64,000 nucleotides of DNA from Lasiosphaeris hirsuta. Its lineage: Eukaryota > Ascomycota > Sordariomycetes > Sordariales > Lasiosphaeriaceae. The position numbers and the translations under genes were made by a program. Position 1 is the first letter of the stretch, and each line of letters starts with the position of its first letter. Positions 32,361 to 44,292 of the stretch are shown here, in pieces. Location of the stretch: the NCBI GenBank assembly GCA_030549175.1, contig JAUKUA010000001.1:6138001-6202000 (forward strand), read 5' to 3'. A model generated the notes under the pieces. It ran no database searches, was not told the origin of the DNA, and saw only the letters and a program-made list of their open reading frames with translations.

Positions 32361-34867
32361 ATGGCTCTTGAGGCACCCTTGAGGACATCGACGGGAAGTA
32401 TTAACTCCGCATTCTCTCCGTACACCGAGATGTCGCTCTCATCGGGCCCAGAGTCCCCCGCACTCTCCTCCCAATATATGGCGTATGGCCCCCTCACCAT
32501 CCTGCTGCATTCATGAACCGTCCGCTAACTTGCCTATGCCCAGTTCCTCCTCCGGCAATGACTCCCAGTCACTCCGACCCAATTCCTTCATGAGGCCGAG
32601 CTCAGCCCATTTGATGAGCCCGGGCAGCGATATTGTCGGCCCTTCCCCCGTGACATCAAACGGAACCGAGACCACCGAGATTGAGGACGACTTGGGTGAG
32701 GAGAATGCCGAATTCGACAGGACCAATGGACACCCTTCAGTTAGTAGAGGTTCCTTGAACGTAACTGGGCAGCCTGTACTAACCTCTCCAGCTTATGATG
32801 CTACGGACGAATCTGCCTGACCATATTCGAAAATCCATGAACGAGGAGGTTGTCTCGGTGATACATGCGCCCCAGAGCTTTCAAAACTGGGTAAGGGAGC
32901 AAATGTTTCATGGACCATTCGGAGGCTATTGTTGCTAATTACCCCGTAGAAGTCCAGCGACACACAATCCAAATCAAGTCTCTCTAATTCTGTGAGCGCC
33001 GCAAGTGTGGAGAGCAGCACGACCAGCCCCCCCATCAGTGAGCCATCGACAGTTGTAAGTCGCCCGCCAACCGCCCACTTCGACTGGTCTAACAAGGTCA
33101 AGGTGAAGACGCCTCCCACTCAGGCCCCACCCATGGTCAACACCAAGGTGAAGCCGGTGGCTTTTGGCCTAGACGCACCAACACCCCAAGCGCAGAAGCT
33201 GGAAGACGTTATTGCAAATGAGCCATCAAAGCTTCGGTCCAGCACAGCAAGCAGTCTTGAGTGTACGAATCACTACCCATAATTTCTTTTCAGTTTGAGT
33301 TTACCGATCTGACACATCTCTACAGTAATACCAGAGACAGACGGAGACGAAGAGTACGAAGATGTAGACGACTTTGCTGTACATGCCGCACGTACCGAGG
33401 AAACAGAGGTCAGGGCCCTGAGAACAGCGCTGGAAGAATGCTGGACCTTGTGCAACACGCTTGCGAATCTCAGCTCCATTCACCGAGAGCGCGTTTTCAA
33501 TAGCTCCGGAACACCAGATGCCCATGAGAAGGCATGGAAGAGCTGCTGGAAGCTTTGCAAACGGCTCTACAACAGCCGAGACGATGTTTCGGAGTCGTTC
33601 AATGTCAGGACAAACTTGGACTTGTGTCGCGACTTTTGTCAAGCACTGTTTGACGTTCGGCAAAAGAAAGACGAGGTCGCTGATTCTATACTAAGGGTCA
33701 GCTTCGAACTTAATAACCAGTACGTTTTATGCTCCGGCAGTCTATGACACTACCCCCGCCCGTCTAACAAGATGTTACAGTCTGTACAGTGCCCAAGATA
33801 GCCGAAATCTCCCCGAAGCATTCAGGGAACGGACACTTGATTTCTATATCACGTTGTGTCACCGTTTGATGAAGCAGCGGAGCGACCTAGCAGAGGAAAC
33901 CGACTCATTACTGCGAGCTTGCTGGTCATTGGCTGAAATGCTCTTCAGCTTACGCCAGAATCGACGGGACGGCAAGGCACCTGACGAGGAACTGCTTGGG
34001 TCTGCCGTTCAGGCGTGTTGGGAGCTGTGCGACATATTCCGCGAGGGCTGGACCCAAATTCGCCCGGACAGAGGCACGCCACGACCTAGCCACGTGAACT
34101 TTTTCTCCGGTGGCTACCCTTTACAAAGCCTGCCGATGAGCCACCAGGCCGAAGTTGCTCGTTCCAATGCCGGCAGCCGCGCGTCGCTCCACTCAAAGCG
34201 TGAGAGCCTTCGCAGCTTGGCCGACACTGAACGGCCCCGGCAGCGCCCCATCATCCCTGAAACCCCAGTTACCGAATTCGAGGACACCCCAATCTCACCT
34301 GAGGCTAGCCCGCAGATGCCGAACATTCTCGTGCTCGGCACATCGCAGCATGACTCACGGAGCGATCGCGGTGAGCGAGGCCGCTGGTCTAGCAACGCCT
34401 CTAATTTATCAGGCTACAGTCAAAGTAGCCAGCATACGTCCAGTACAGCAACCACCGCCACCGCAGTCGAAGACGTCAACATAACACGGATCAAAGTTCT
34501 CATTGTGAAGGCTGCCATGAACATTGGGTTCAACCGCGAGGCTGCCACCAACGATGGCGTAGGTGGTGCTTCCGCCCTTCAAGCATTTGTCAAGAGCCTC
34601 CCCACGGGCTCTTTCGGCTCTCTTCCTAGCCATGCTACGTTGCTGCAAAACTATAAAAATCTAGTGCTGCTTGATTCCGCTTTCAGGTCTACGGCCAGTC
34701 TGCCTTCCCGAGGCAAGCGTGTCAACTCAGTCGACATTGCAAAGAGCGTCGGCTGGATGATGGTTCGATCTGGACAATATGGCTTCTTGAGAGAGCTGTT
34801 CAAGCTTGTTTTCGGCTTCCAGCTCGAAGACGCGGAGACGAGAAAGACCGTCGCGATCGCTGTCTAA
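32361..34867 (+). CDS. Conserved ascomycete protein with repeated CWxL motifs
   Basis: This is a 736-aa protein of unknown function; it resembles a fungal family I recall as DUF7624, which I cannot verify here. Exons are 32361-32482, 32544-32739, 32792-32890, 32950-33262, 33326-33719 and 33781-34867, all GT-AG and in phase. The N-terminal 240 residues are Ser/Pro-rich and probably disordered, apart from the short block MLRTNLPDHIRKSMNEEV. Residues of about 270-465 are predicted helical and contain four motifs of the form CW-x-L: ECWTLC (about 282), SCWKLC (317), ACWSLA (422) and ACWELC (454). A second Ser-rich linker follows. The C-terminal domain (about 605-736) includes KVLIVKAAMNIGF, SHATLLQNYKNLVLLDSAF and SVGWMMVRSGQYGFLRELFKL. 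No signal peptide or membrane segment is seen. The location is probably cytosolic or nuclear. Confidence 0.82.
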
Positions 34868-36050
34868 CTGGGACCCAGACCTTCCACGCCTCCCACCTTC
34901 CCGACCAAGTCCTGCCGCTTAGTTTTGGATCGATGTTGAATCACCCATCTATATCATACAGTTGCCTGAACCGTCGGACATGGCTTCGGAGGTTATCACA
35001 AACCGCCCCCGGCCCCCCACAACTGCGCTTATCGATGATTGAGCGCCATCCCGGCCTTGCCTAGCCGATCATGCTGACTGATCACAATAAACGTTCCGCT
35101 TTGTTGGGCTTCCGCTGCCCTTCACGCTGATCAATTCGATGTACCAATATTATACGACCAGTTGCCATACTTTATCTTTAATCATTCCTAATTCTCGACG
35201 CAACAATTACATGGAACCAGCCCTCTGGGATGCCGATATTCCCCGTGACATGAGCAAGGCCCGAAGAGGAAACATGGCTCGGCCCCCAGGTGGTGGTGCT
35301 ATTCGGCGTGATGGCATCCTAAATCTCTGATGACTCAAAATTTTGCTTCTTTGGTTTGACTTATGGTCGGCGTAAGCGGAAGAGCTTAGGGGCAGGAGGG
35401 TGTCCAATATCAATGAACACATGCGATCCTGTCTTGGTCATGGTTGCCGATATATATGTGTTTCGCCTCGGTTTCAGATACAAGCATCGGATCTTGTTGG
35501 TTCGCTTTCTTTCTTTTTTAGATACCCTTTCTGAATGTAGGCGCTGGAGCTGGGGTTGGGTTTGGAAACTGATTTGCCAAAGGCAGTTGTCATTTGCTTT
35601 GAGGATACCGATTTGAGGGACGCCGCAGAACCCGTGAACCAGGGATTCCATGGATACAGACGGAATACAATGTTTCTTTTCGGCTTATTACTCACATTTT
35701 CTCGTACCAATCAAGGATTCTGGCACCTTCTGAAACGAGCTCGGATTTTAATTATATATATATATATATTGGGTGCTGACAGGCGCGATACAATAACACT
35801 GTTCAACCCGGTGTTTCTTGGTAGAAATGGTTACCATCGTTAAGTCAGGAGGTATGCGCAAAGCAGTAACATTACTGCGGTTCTCATGGTAGATCTATGG
35901 CATATGGCATACCTTGAGCTCACCCTAGTCCAGTTTCGTTCGAAATTTACAAGTCATGCCGACCAGTGTATCTATTATTGGACCCAAACCATCCTTTCGG
36001 TGCCCTTAGAACTAACTATCTAGGCTAATTCACCATAGACGCCTTGCAAA
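34868..36050. other. Convergent 3' region with a TA microsatellite
   Basis: This 1.2-kb gap lies between converging genes. Apart from the TA repeat at 35753 I see no feature; the short open frames here have no motifs. Confidence 0.5.
35753..35769. repeat. (TA)n microsatellite
   Basis: About eight and a half uninterrupted TA units. Confidence 0.95.
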
Positions 36051-37251
36051 TCAACCGCGCCTGAAAATCCCCCACCAGAAGCAGCGCTGTGTACTGTCGT
36101 CTTGGTCACCCTCTGCCCAGTCGTCTTCCCCTGCAACCATGTCTTCTTCGACGCAGACCAAAGGTCGATCCTGGGCTGCCATCGCTACCCTGAGAGCGTC
36201 GGTGAGGCGCTTGGTCGTGTCATCTCTCTGAGGGATCATGACCAAGACCCTAGCATCAGCATCCAAACTGAGCTGTGCATCAATGGCGCTTGTTAACAGT
36301 AGAGGGTGGTTGTCATCATACAATGGGTCTGCAACGATGATAAGCTATTCGATGGCAGTGTTAGCGCCGGTGTGGTTACTTCAAACGGCGCCATAACACC
36401 ATCAAAAGGGACATCTTCATAACCAACCTGATATCGATTTCCCGACGTGAAGCGCGGGTCGCTCTCGCCTTCACGTCCACCCCACGTTAAGGCAGCAGCC
36501 TCAATGCTCCCACCTCGCCCTTCGACGGTTGAGCGGTTGAGCTCAGCATTGTGAATCAAATTTGGCATGATGTCAGGGAGATCTGTCAGGACAACACTTG
36601 CTCCCCAAACGCAGGCAGCTGCAAGGCCCAACAGACCTGTTCCAGACCCGAGTTCTAGTATTTCGGTTGGCTCAGGCCTCGTTCCAACCACTTTTTTGGT
36701 ATGGAATAGATGCGCTAGGGGTCCAGAGGAAAACACATAGAGCAGCTGGGCGAGAACATAAGAGGAACCCCAGGTTTTGAGGCCCAGAGAATCACCGGTG
36801 AGCGAGGGCTCCCTTATAGCCAGGTTGAAGGCTTCGTACTCTTGGCTCTCAAAAGGCCACTTCCGAATAATTTCCCCCATCGCTATAGCGAAGAGTCAAC
36901 GCTATCCAAAATACGTAGAGCTAAATGTTCTCGAATAGTACCTGTGCGTCCGCATCGCTCGGACAAGCGCTTGCTTGCTTCTTCCCATATTTGCTCCCGT
37001 TTTTCATCATCGTCAATCCAACCCAAAGTACTCTTTATGATGCAAGAAAGGAATGAGATAATTTCGCGCGGGTCAACGGCATCCCGCTGTTGTTGCTGCT
37101 GCTTCTTGAGGGTATCCTCGCGCGAAATTTGAAGACCCCAAATTGGGGGCTCGAGGCGGAGATTTGTGAGGCAAGCGAGGAGGTGCTCAAAGGCGGGCTT
37201 CTGCCAGAGTTGAGGGAGCTCCTCGGGCTCAGCCAGGGGCGCTCCTCGCAT
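36051..37251 (-). CDS. EFM2/METTL21-like protein methyltransferase
   Basis: This is a seven-beta-strand SAM methyltransferase of the lysine methyltransferase family that includes yeast Efm2 (translation elongation factor methylation), fission yeast Rrg1 and human METTL21 proteins. Exons 37251-36942, 36882-36398 and 36344-36051 give 362 aa. The N-terminal 100 residues are a helical extension with a Lys/Gln run (KKQQQQQ). The domain begins at TAMGEIIRKWPF and includes 'EPSLTGDSLGLKTWGSS', SAM motif I ILELGSGTGLLGLAAA, 'VVLTDLPDIMPNL' and the substrate-side motif LIIVADPLYDDNHP. The second intron uses the weak donor GTTATG; the alternative GTCCCT is also in phase and would give a protein four residues shorter. 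The real substrate cannot be read from the sequence. Confidence 0.8.
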
Positions 37252-38345
37252 ATTGTTTGAGAAAGCAGACTCGGAAATCGGATCGACACTGGCTCCACCT
37301 CAAAGCAGGCAATAGGTAGAAAACGAGATGTCAAGAGAGCGACCGGGGAGAAGCGGAGGGCAGACCAAAATACGAGAGAGAGCACGAAGCAGGCGAGAGG
37401 CCCTTGGCCTACAAGACTTCTTATTTCTGCACACCGAGAAAGAACGACCCATATGCGATATGTCAATGAATGGAACACCAGGTAGGCTGTCAGCCGCGAC
37501 CCGCTCTTGGCTTGGTTTTCTTCGCAGCTCCAGTTTTGGCTCGTGTGGGTCTTGGTGTCATGTGGGGCGGCCGTTGCCGAAGCCATGACTGGGTTGATCA
37601 CGACTTGAACCTCAGGTTGTGGAGCCGATCTGTTTGACTTTTGATTGGTGGGGCTGCCCAAGGCACAGAGCCGCAGCAGCCTTTAAAACATGACTCCAAA
37701 ATTTCCCACGGCCTGGCTTTCTCCTCCTCTCTTTTTTTCTTTTTTTCTCTCGTGAAGCCTCGTCCTCTTCAACGCTGCGTTTCTATGCTACACACGGAGA
37801 GACTGCGCACGCAGTCTTTCAAATCTTATTGGCATATGAGAAATTCGGAGAAATCGCTTCACTTTCAGCTCGCCCGTCACACTTGTGCCCTGGCGCTTGT
37901 GCGGTGGTGTCGACGCTCTGCCGGTGACGGCCTGGCGCGATCTCGCGTCTGTAATTGGCATCAGAAAAGCAGGGCCTGGGCTCGACATCATTCGTTCCCG
38001 CAAGGGGCGGGTAGTGCTCCAGTTCCAGGTTCCTCTGGGAGGGCCTTTACGAAGCTTGTGAGCAACACTTTAGTGCAATACGCAGCGTGCCTTCCTCCAT
38101 CTGGCAGCTTGCTACTTAGCAAGTCGTCACTTGGGGGATTGTACAATTCGATTCCGATCATTCTGTTGAGGACGAGGCTTCACCACCAATTTTTTTCTCA
38201 GGTAAGAAGCCCACCACGCTCAATATCCCCGAGGATGAGGATACTGCTAACGAAAAACGCATGCCAACAAACAACGTCGAGAGCCATGATATGGTATCTG
38301 TCAAGACCAAACAGGTTCGCCACATTTGGCCTTTCCCACCGCCCA
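37252..38345. other. Intergenic, two tandem minus-strand genes
   Basis: This stretch holds the promoter of the EFM2-like gene and the 3' region of the next gene upstream. A plus-strand frame of 320 codons (37641-38603) crosses it, but it overlaps real exons of the minus-strand gene and has no motifs. Confidence 0.5.
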
Positions 38346-39355
38346 TTACCATTGGTCAGCCGATTTGTCCTGAGACGGCTCCTCCGTTTCATCAAAAGAA
38401 CCCGCATCGTGTTCCTCCTCCTGCGCTGCTTTGGTAGTTTCGGAATCCTCAGCTTTCAGCCCGTCCTGGCTGTTTTGACTATCGCGCTTCATCTTGCCCT
38501 TTCCCCCGGCGCCATCCCCTCCGTCGGATTGTTCATCGGCGTTCTCGTTACCGTCTCCGTTATTGTTAGCACACGCCTCTCGTCGAGCATAGAGTATGCA
38601 TAGATATGCGATTCAGACTCACAGATCCACGGTTGTCTCTTGCTGTGGAGCAAGTCCTTGGTCTCCCCAAGTTCGTCTACCAACTGCCGAGAAGCAACCC
38701 GCTCTTCGATCGCTCTTCTAGCCAAGTCAACTAGAGCGTCACAGTACACGAGAGCTTTCTTGGCTGTCCAGATCTGGCGCTCGATGTTGTACTTCTCACG
38801 TCTTGCTGGCGTGAAGCTCCTGGCCTTAGCAATGGCGTCCTTGACGGCGTCGCGGCAGAAGGATAATCTCTCGGCCACGCCAACAAACCTATCCTTTTCA
38901 CGTTGCTCGCGAAATTTGTCCTTGACTTTATCTTTCCAGATGGCGTCAAGAGTGTAGTCTTCAACCCAGCTTTTGAGTGGCTGGATCTGGTCCTCGAAGC
39001 CTTGGACAAAGTTTTGGAATACGTTGAGTGAAGCGGTAGCCTCTTGGTTGAGGTTTCGCAGGGCCACATCGATGCCAGGCTTGACATTCTTCTGGCCAAG
39101 ACGGTATTTCTTAGCTTTGGCCAGCTTATTTTCGCTTTCACCGATCGCCCTGCCACCCGGGGAAGCATCTTGAGCCGAGCTAGCAAAACGTGACATGTTG
39201 CCCCCCGAACTGAGTTCCTCAATGATGCTTAATGTCCCAAGCGGGTACGGCCCCAAGTATTCAGGATCTAATCTTCTATCCTGTGGGCGTCGGGGATGCG
39301 GATGATAGGGCGCATACCTAGCGTGCGTGGGAGGATCGTAGCCGCGACAATCCAT
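38346..39355 (-). CDS. Uncharacterised protein with acidic C-terminal tail
   Basis: I do not recognise this family. Exon 1 is 39355-38623. A GTGAGT donor and a GGAG acceptor 12 nt past a TGCTAAC branch site define a 68-nt intron. Exon 2, 38554-38346, lies in another frame and ends with DQW. The product has 313 aa. The first 60 residues are Pro/His/Arg-rich (HPHPRRPQDRR). Residues of about 85-240 are charged and probably helical, including VFQNFVQGFEDQIQPLKSW and KDKVKDKFREQREKDRF. The last 65 residues are very acidic and hydrophilic (GNENADEQSDGGDG, KAAQEEEHDAG). Reading through the donor instead gives a different 47-residue end of ordinary composition; the spliced version is preferred because all the signals are good. 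There is no signal peptide. Confidence 0.72.
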
Positions 39356-39754
39356 GACTGATTCTCCGAGCGGCTTACAGTCTGTCTAGCTGGTAGACGA
39401 CCGACCAAAGGAAAGTTACTTGCGGGTATTATACACACTAGGTAGCCAAAGAGTGCCTGTCATTGATGCGTCAAGTCTGGTTTCCATGCCTTGTTTAGCC
39501 TTGTTTACGGGTTGCGATTGTGTATTTGCGCCAAACTAATGCCGATTGATTCTGGAAACTTTTTGGATCACTCCCATCATTGCATGCTTGCAAGGAGATT
39601 GCAACTCCCACGCATCAAGAGCCTGAAGTACGGTGTTGCTGTGTCGTTGCTCTCTTGCTGTCTCCATTGCGGTATCCGATTTCATACAGTTCAGCCCTGG
39701 ACTTGTTCTGGTTTCTAGTTGTCAACCCCTTGGGGCGGGCATAACTGCCATTTA

Positions 39755-39780
39755 GCGGTTGGCGGTTGGCGGTTGGCGGT
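39755..39780. repeat. Tandem heptamer repeat
   Basis: The unit GCGGTTG occurs three full times plus five bases. Confidence 0.95.
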
Positions 39781-42700
39781 GAGGCCGAGGCCTCTTGGTT
39801 TGCATGTTATGATATCTGCTACCTGCCTGCTTCGACGGATGTACCTGCGCCCGAACGACATGCCCGTCAGGCAGCGGCATCTTGATACCCAAGACCAGCT
39901 CTCAAAAAGGTACATGATATGTAAGCCATTGGATATCCTGTGTGTGTACAGCGAACAATGGAAACTTGCCAGATTGGGCAACTGACAAACTTGGAGCCAC
40001 GCAAACGATCCCTGGCTGCCGGTAGGTAGGGGGCATATCTGATTGACGGGCAAGTTGTGCTTCTGATACCAGCCGGCATATATGGTGTCGTATACGAGAT
40101 AACACAACGGCAAATGTGTCCAGGACCCCCGTGTTTGCCAAATGGGAGGGTGTAGAATGGACCAACTGGTTTCTTCTTTTGCTGTGATCTTGTTTCTGCT
40201 TTGTCGTTTCACGTCGCGTCGCCGCGTTGGCACAGTGTCATGTCACTACCAAGATAGCCGTTCGGGCTCAGAGCTTGTTGGCACTTTTCAGTATTTGTGT
40301 TGTTTCACCACGACGGACAGTCCGCCTTGCAGACCCGGCCAGATCGTGGCCAGGGTCGCGGGCCATTCGGTGCCCACCCCGTGCCTTCTCCATGGCTCTC
40401 CTCCCATGTCCTCAACGTGGATTCAAAGCGGTGTTCGGCTATTTATATGCGGTAAAACATAGATACTACTGTATACCAAAAGCTACCTGGAATCAAGAGA
40501 AAAGCGCTCACTAGGCGGCGGGGAAAAGGAAAACTTACCTCAACATTGTTGTAATATCCTACAGTGCTTTTTCTTGCTCATGGGGGTGCAAGAGCGAGGG
40601 GTTTGATGTTGGACGCCCACGCGAGCGAGACGCAACGCCACCCTCTCTCGGATGATTTGCAGCTGGGCTCTAGCCTGCCCCCACCCAAGTGGCTGCAGGC
40701 TGAGCATACCTTCCTCTTAGCTGCGCTACGCCGAATCAGGCACTTGCCTGCCTTGGTAATGCCCGCAACTTCTCTCGGGTGAAGCCGTTTTTCTTTTATA
40801 TGACAGCGCGGTGTGTCTGGTATTTTGTCTACTTTATTATTCCATTGAGCATAACGTTTGTTCGCCCCTCCCAATTTTCGCCCCGGTACTGTGCAGCAGG
40901 TGGACTACTGGTCTGAGTACCTACCCGCAGGTTTTCCCATCATGATTGTAGCCGAGTCACGGGGCTGGGCGGGCTGGCAGGCGGGGGACTTAGTAATCTA
41001 GCCAAAGCCAACGATGACGGAATCAATCAAGGCGGGGAGAGGGGGCTGCAAAGAGCGAGACAAATTATTGGCCCTGTTCGACAGCGAGAGTCGATTCCAG
41101 AGGAACGGCCGAGTGGGTTTACGAAAGATGCTGATGGGGGAGAGGGAGGGGGACAAGTACGACACCCCGCGTGGATTGGGACAGTCAGGTCGCAGCAGCT
41201 CGTTACGCAGGTACGTACACGCTGCTCGACGCACCTGGCGGGTTTTATTGGCCCATCATGCTACTCTCCCCGCCAGAACAATGTCTTTTGCAGTTCCTTG
41301 CATGGCCAAATGGTGTGGCCGAGGGGGCATGCCCGACAACAGAAGGCTGCGTGTACAGCCTGCAGCAGCGGGGGCATGGAGGGGGACGACCACATATGTC
41401 GACAAAAAAAGGTCGAAGCACTTAGGGCTGGGGTTTGGGCATCGTTCCATGAGGTCTAACGCGATCAGATGATCATCGACAGAGCACATATACATCCAAG
41501 GGCTTTTGATGTTCAACTCGCTGTCCGTCTGGAGCAGCCTGAGGAGACGCTAGAGGGGACCCCTCTTTCTGATTTGTGGGGTCCAGATCCAAGGATTCCA
41601 GGCTTCCAAGTTTGACCACAAATGTGTGTGTTGTGCTGCGCGTTCCTGACTGACTGTAAAGTGCAAGCGGTCTAAAACAGGCCGGCCAACTCATCGCTCG
41701 TACAGCAAATAGAGAAGAGAGCAAAGCCACAAAGGGACTGTGATGGTGGACTGTGATGGTGGGTAGCTTGGTGGGTCAACCGTCCACGATGAGACGGGCA
41801 CAGGTCTTCCGGAGCGGCCGTTGCCGGATTGCGAATATACTTTTGCATCTATTCTGTCTTCTCGGATGGGTCCTACGTCCTAAGCGGGGTCTGCCGCGAG
41901 ACTGGAGAGTCGTCGAGACAACCCGGGCGAGCACTCGCGTGGAAAGAAGCAAGATTTGATGCGGGGAAATGGAAATTGCCCGGTCGAAGAAGGGTTAGTT
42001 TGGCGCCTGCTCTTTTAGCAAACCCAGCATACATCTGACGGAATTGTCGGGCAGGGCAAGCGGCACCGCAGTAGGACATTCTGCCCTTTGACAATTGCCC
42101 TGACAATTCCATTGCTATCTGTCGAACGGTACCGTACCTAACCACCCAGTTCCGCTACACTCCCCGGGCTCTTTGCCATCGGGCCACAGCTCCCATTGAT
42201 CCAAAGCATCCCCCCACTTCACCAGCAGCTCATCCCATCCCATGTTACCTGCCTTGCTCGTCTCTCCTTTGGCCCTGAGGTGCATGCGGCCTGCATGGGT
42301 GGCTGGCGGCTCAGCTTCTATCTTTTGTCTTCTAAGATGCTGATGATTTCTGTCTGGTAATTTAACTGTCTACGGTGCACGTCAGGGTAAAGAAAAAAAA
42401 ACCCCCCCAAAAAAACACCCCTCCGAGATACCATACTTTTCGCTGTTGGGCTCTGGTAGGAATTTCGAGTATAGCATAGTATGCATCAAGTATTCCAATC
42501 CCTGTCCACCCGTCTCGGGCAGCATCTATAGGTGGCACTTCAGCCAACGCTAAGTTCGTCATGACGCCAATTTGTCTTGACAGCCATTGGTCCCAATTAT
42601 GGCTTGCACAGGTCCCTTGCCGAGAGTCGTGGACGAGAAAGCAAACACGAGTTGAGGGGCTTGATGGGTTCTCAGCTTACCTGTATGTGCTGTCAGTTCC

Positions 42701-42844
42701 TGAGGGGCCTCCTTTAGTTTTCGGTCAGTGGCTTTGGATTGAGTCTTGCTGGGCGAAAAGCGCTTTGTTATTCACTCGGCAGCAGTGTCGATTCTATTTC
42801 TCCCCCGCCCGCTTCGTCTTCCCGCTTCGCGGGGTTCCGCCTGT

Positions 42845-44116
42845 TCATGTAGGTATGCAACCGTACCATTCACTCTTGCAGAAGGAGCCTAACCTCAAAT
42901 TCCCCCGGAGAACTCGGGGAATACAGGACGGCCAAGTGAGTGGGCGGCTGGTGACTAGTCTAGGTTTTCCCGAGCGTCCAGCACAATAAGCGAAAGGGTA
43001 ACAGCCAGACAAAATCACAATCGATTTTGAAATTTGAATGGTACTGCTTTGACATGTCGCATTCCAACCATCCCCAACTTTAGACTGCGAGTGAAGGAGG
43101 GGCCAGCTTGAGGCGGGGATAATGTGTAAGGAGGCTTGACTTGGCAGATGCCGCTTCCCGTTCATGGAAGACTTGACTTGGACCCGGGCTCGAGCCGGAC
43201 TGGCCCGGCTTGATTTGAAGACACACAGTTGGTCCTGACCCGGAAAGCGTGGAAGTAGGAAGCACTCGAGGAGCGAAGGCAGTCTCGGGCCAGTCAAGAT
43301 CGAGATATGGGCGGGAAGTGTCGGCAAAGGCCAGCACATGACGGACTGTGAAGAAGGGTGGGGGACAGGATGGCCGAGACGGAAGTCAAGCGGGTACCGC
43401 CATGTATCCCCATTGTACATACACACATGCTGGCGGGCGCTGCTGGTGTAGGCTCTGCTTGCATCGAGTCCCCGACTCCCCACCATATTTTGGTAGCCAT
43501 CCTTGTCCAAGACCCCAAGCACCATTTCGATCTTGGCGGCAGCTTCGACAGCCCTTTGCGCCGCGGCCTGCAAACACCCCAGACGGCCAGTCGTGGCTGG
43601 GTAACCGATATGTGAGGGTGCCTTGAATAGAGAGAGTACGGGGTTGGCACTAGCGAACTCACTAGTCTTTCGGGGCTCCTTTGAAGAAATGGTGCATGGC
43701 GTCCGTGAGAGCTGCCGGCCAATTGGCAAGGGCGACTGGATTACCTTGAGAGCTAAACAGAAATGTCCATTACCAGCAACTGCCCTGTCCGGGGGCTCAT
43801 TGTAGACATCAGTGCATCCCGGCCGTAGGGCTGTCGAGGCTGCGCGTGTCGTGGGGAGGGACCAATGTATGTACATACCTACCGACGTGCTGTCGAATGA
43901 TGCCACTGCCATAGGTGGTACTACACCGTGCCTGAGGTGATCCGTCCCTAGTGTGCTACTGAAGGCCTTGACGTGCGCCCGGCCTTGACCGGGAACACAC
44001 CGAGAACCCAACGAACTGCGTATACTTGGCAGCAGGCTTGCTCGCCCTCGACCTGACCTGGAGCGGCGCGGCGAGGTTGCGAGGTGTAAGCAGTGTGCGC
44101 AGTCGGGCCTACCCAT
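42845..44116 (-). other. Long unassigned open frame (423 codons)
   Basis: An ATG-started frame of 423 codons without introns lies in the middle of the gene-poor region. It is longer than expected by chance. However, the translation is rich in Ser, Pro, Arg and Leu with no recognisable domain, and overlapping frames on the opposite strand are open too. It could be an orphan gene, a decayed gene or chance. Nothing indicates a function. Confidence 0.2.
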
Positions 44117-44265
44117 TTGGACGTCCAGTCAGCGGCCAATATTCGGGTTGACCGCCGCGCTGTGAAGGAGCTGTTGTGTCACCCCAGCATAGCGGCCCTA
44201 TCGGTTGCTGGTAAGGTTGTGTGCAGTTCGATGATGCACGCCTGCGCCGTGCTTGGTCAGAGGAA

Positions 44266-44292
44266 TGGAGGGGTGGAGGGGTGGAGGGGTGG
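44266..44292. repeat. Tandem octamer repeat
   Basis: The unit TGGAGGGG occurs three times and is followed by TGG. Confidence 0.95.

Noticed and set aside
31589..32371. 260-codon plus-strand frame overlapping the start of the CWxL-repeat protein gene
   Set aside because: It lies in a pyrimidine-rich leader, ends just inside exon 1 of the real gene in another frame, and contains a poly-T-encoded Phe run. It is best explained as leader sequence.
37641..38603. 320-codon plus-strand frame
   Set aside because: It overlaps real minus-strand exons at 38346-38554 and reads as their antisense. It has no motif.
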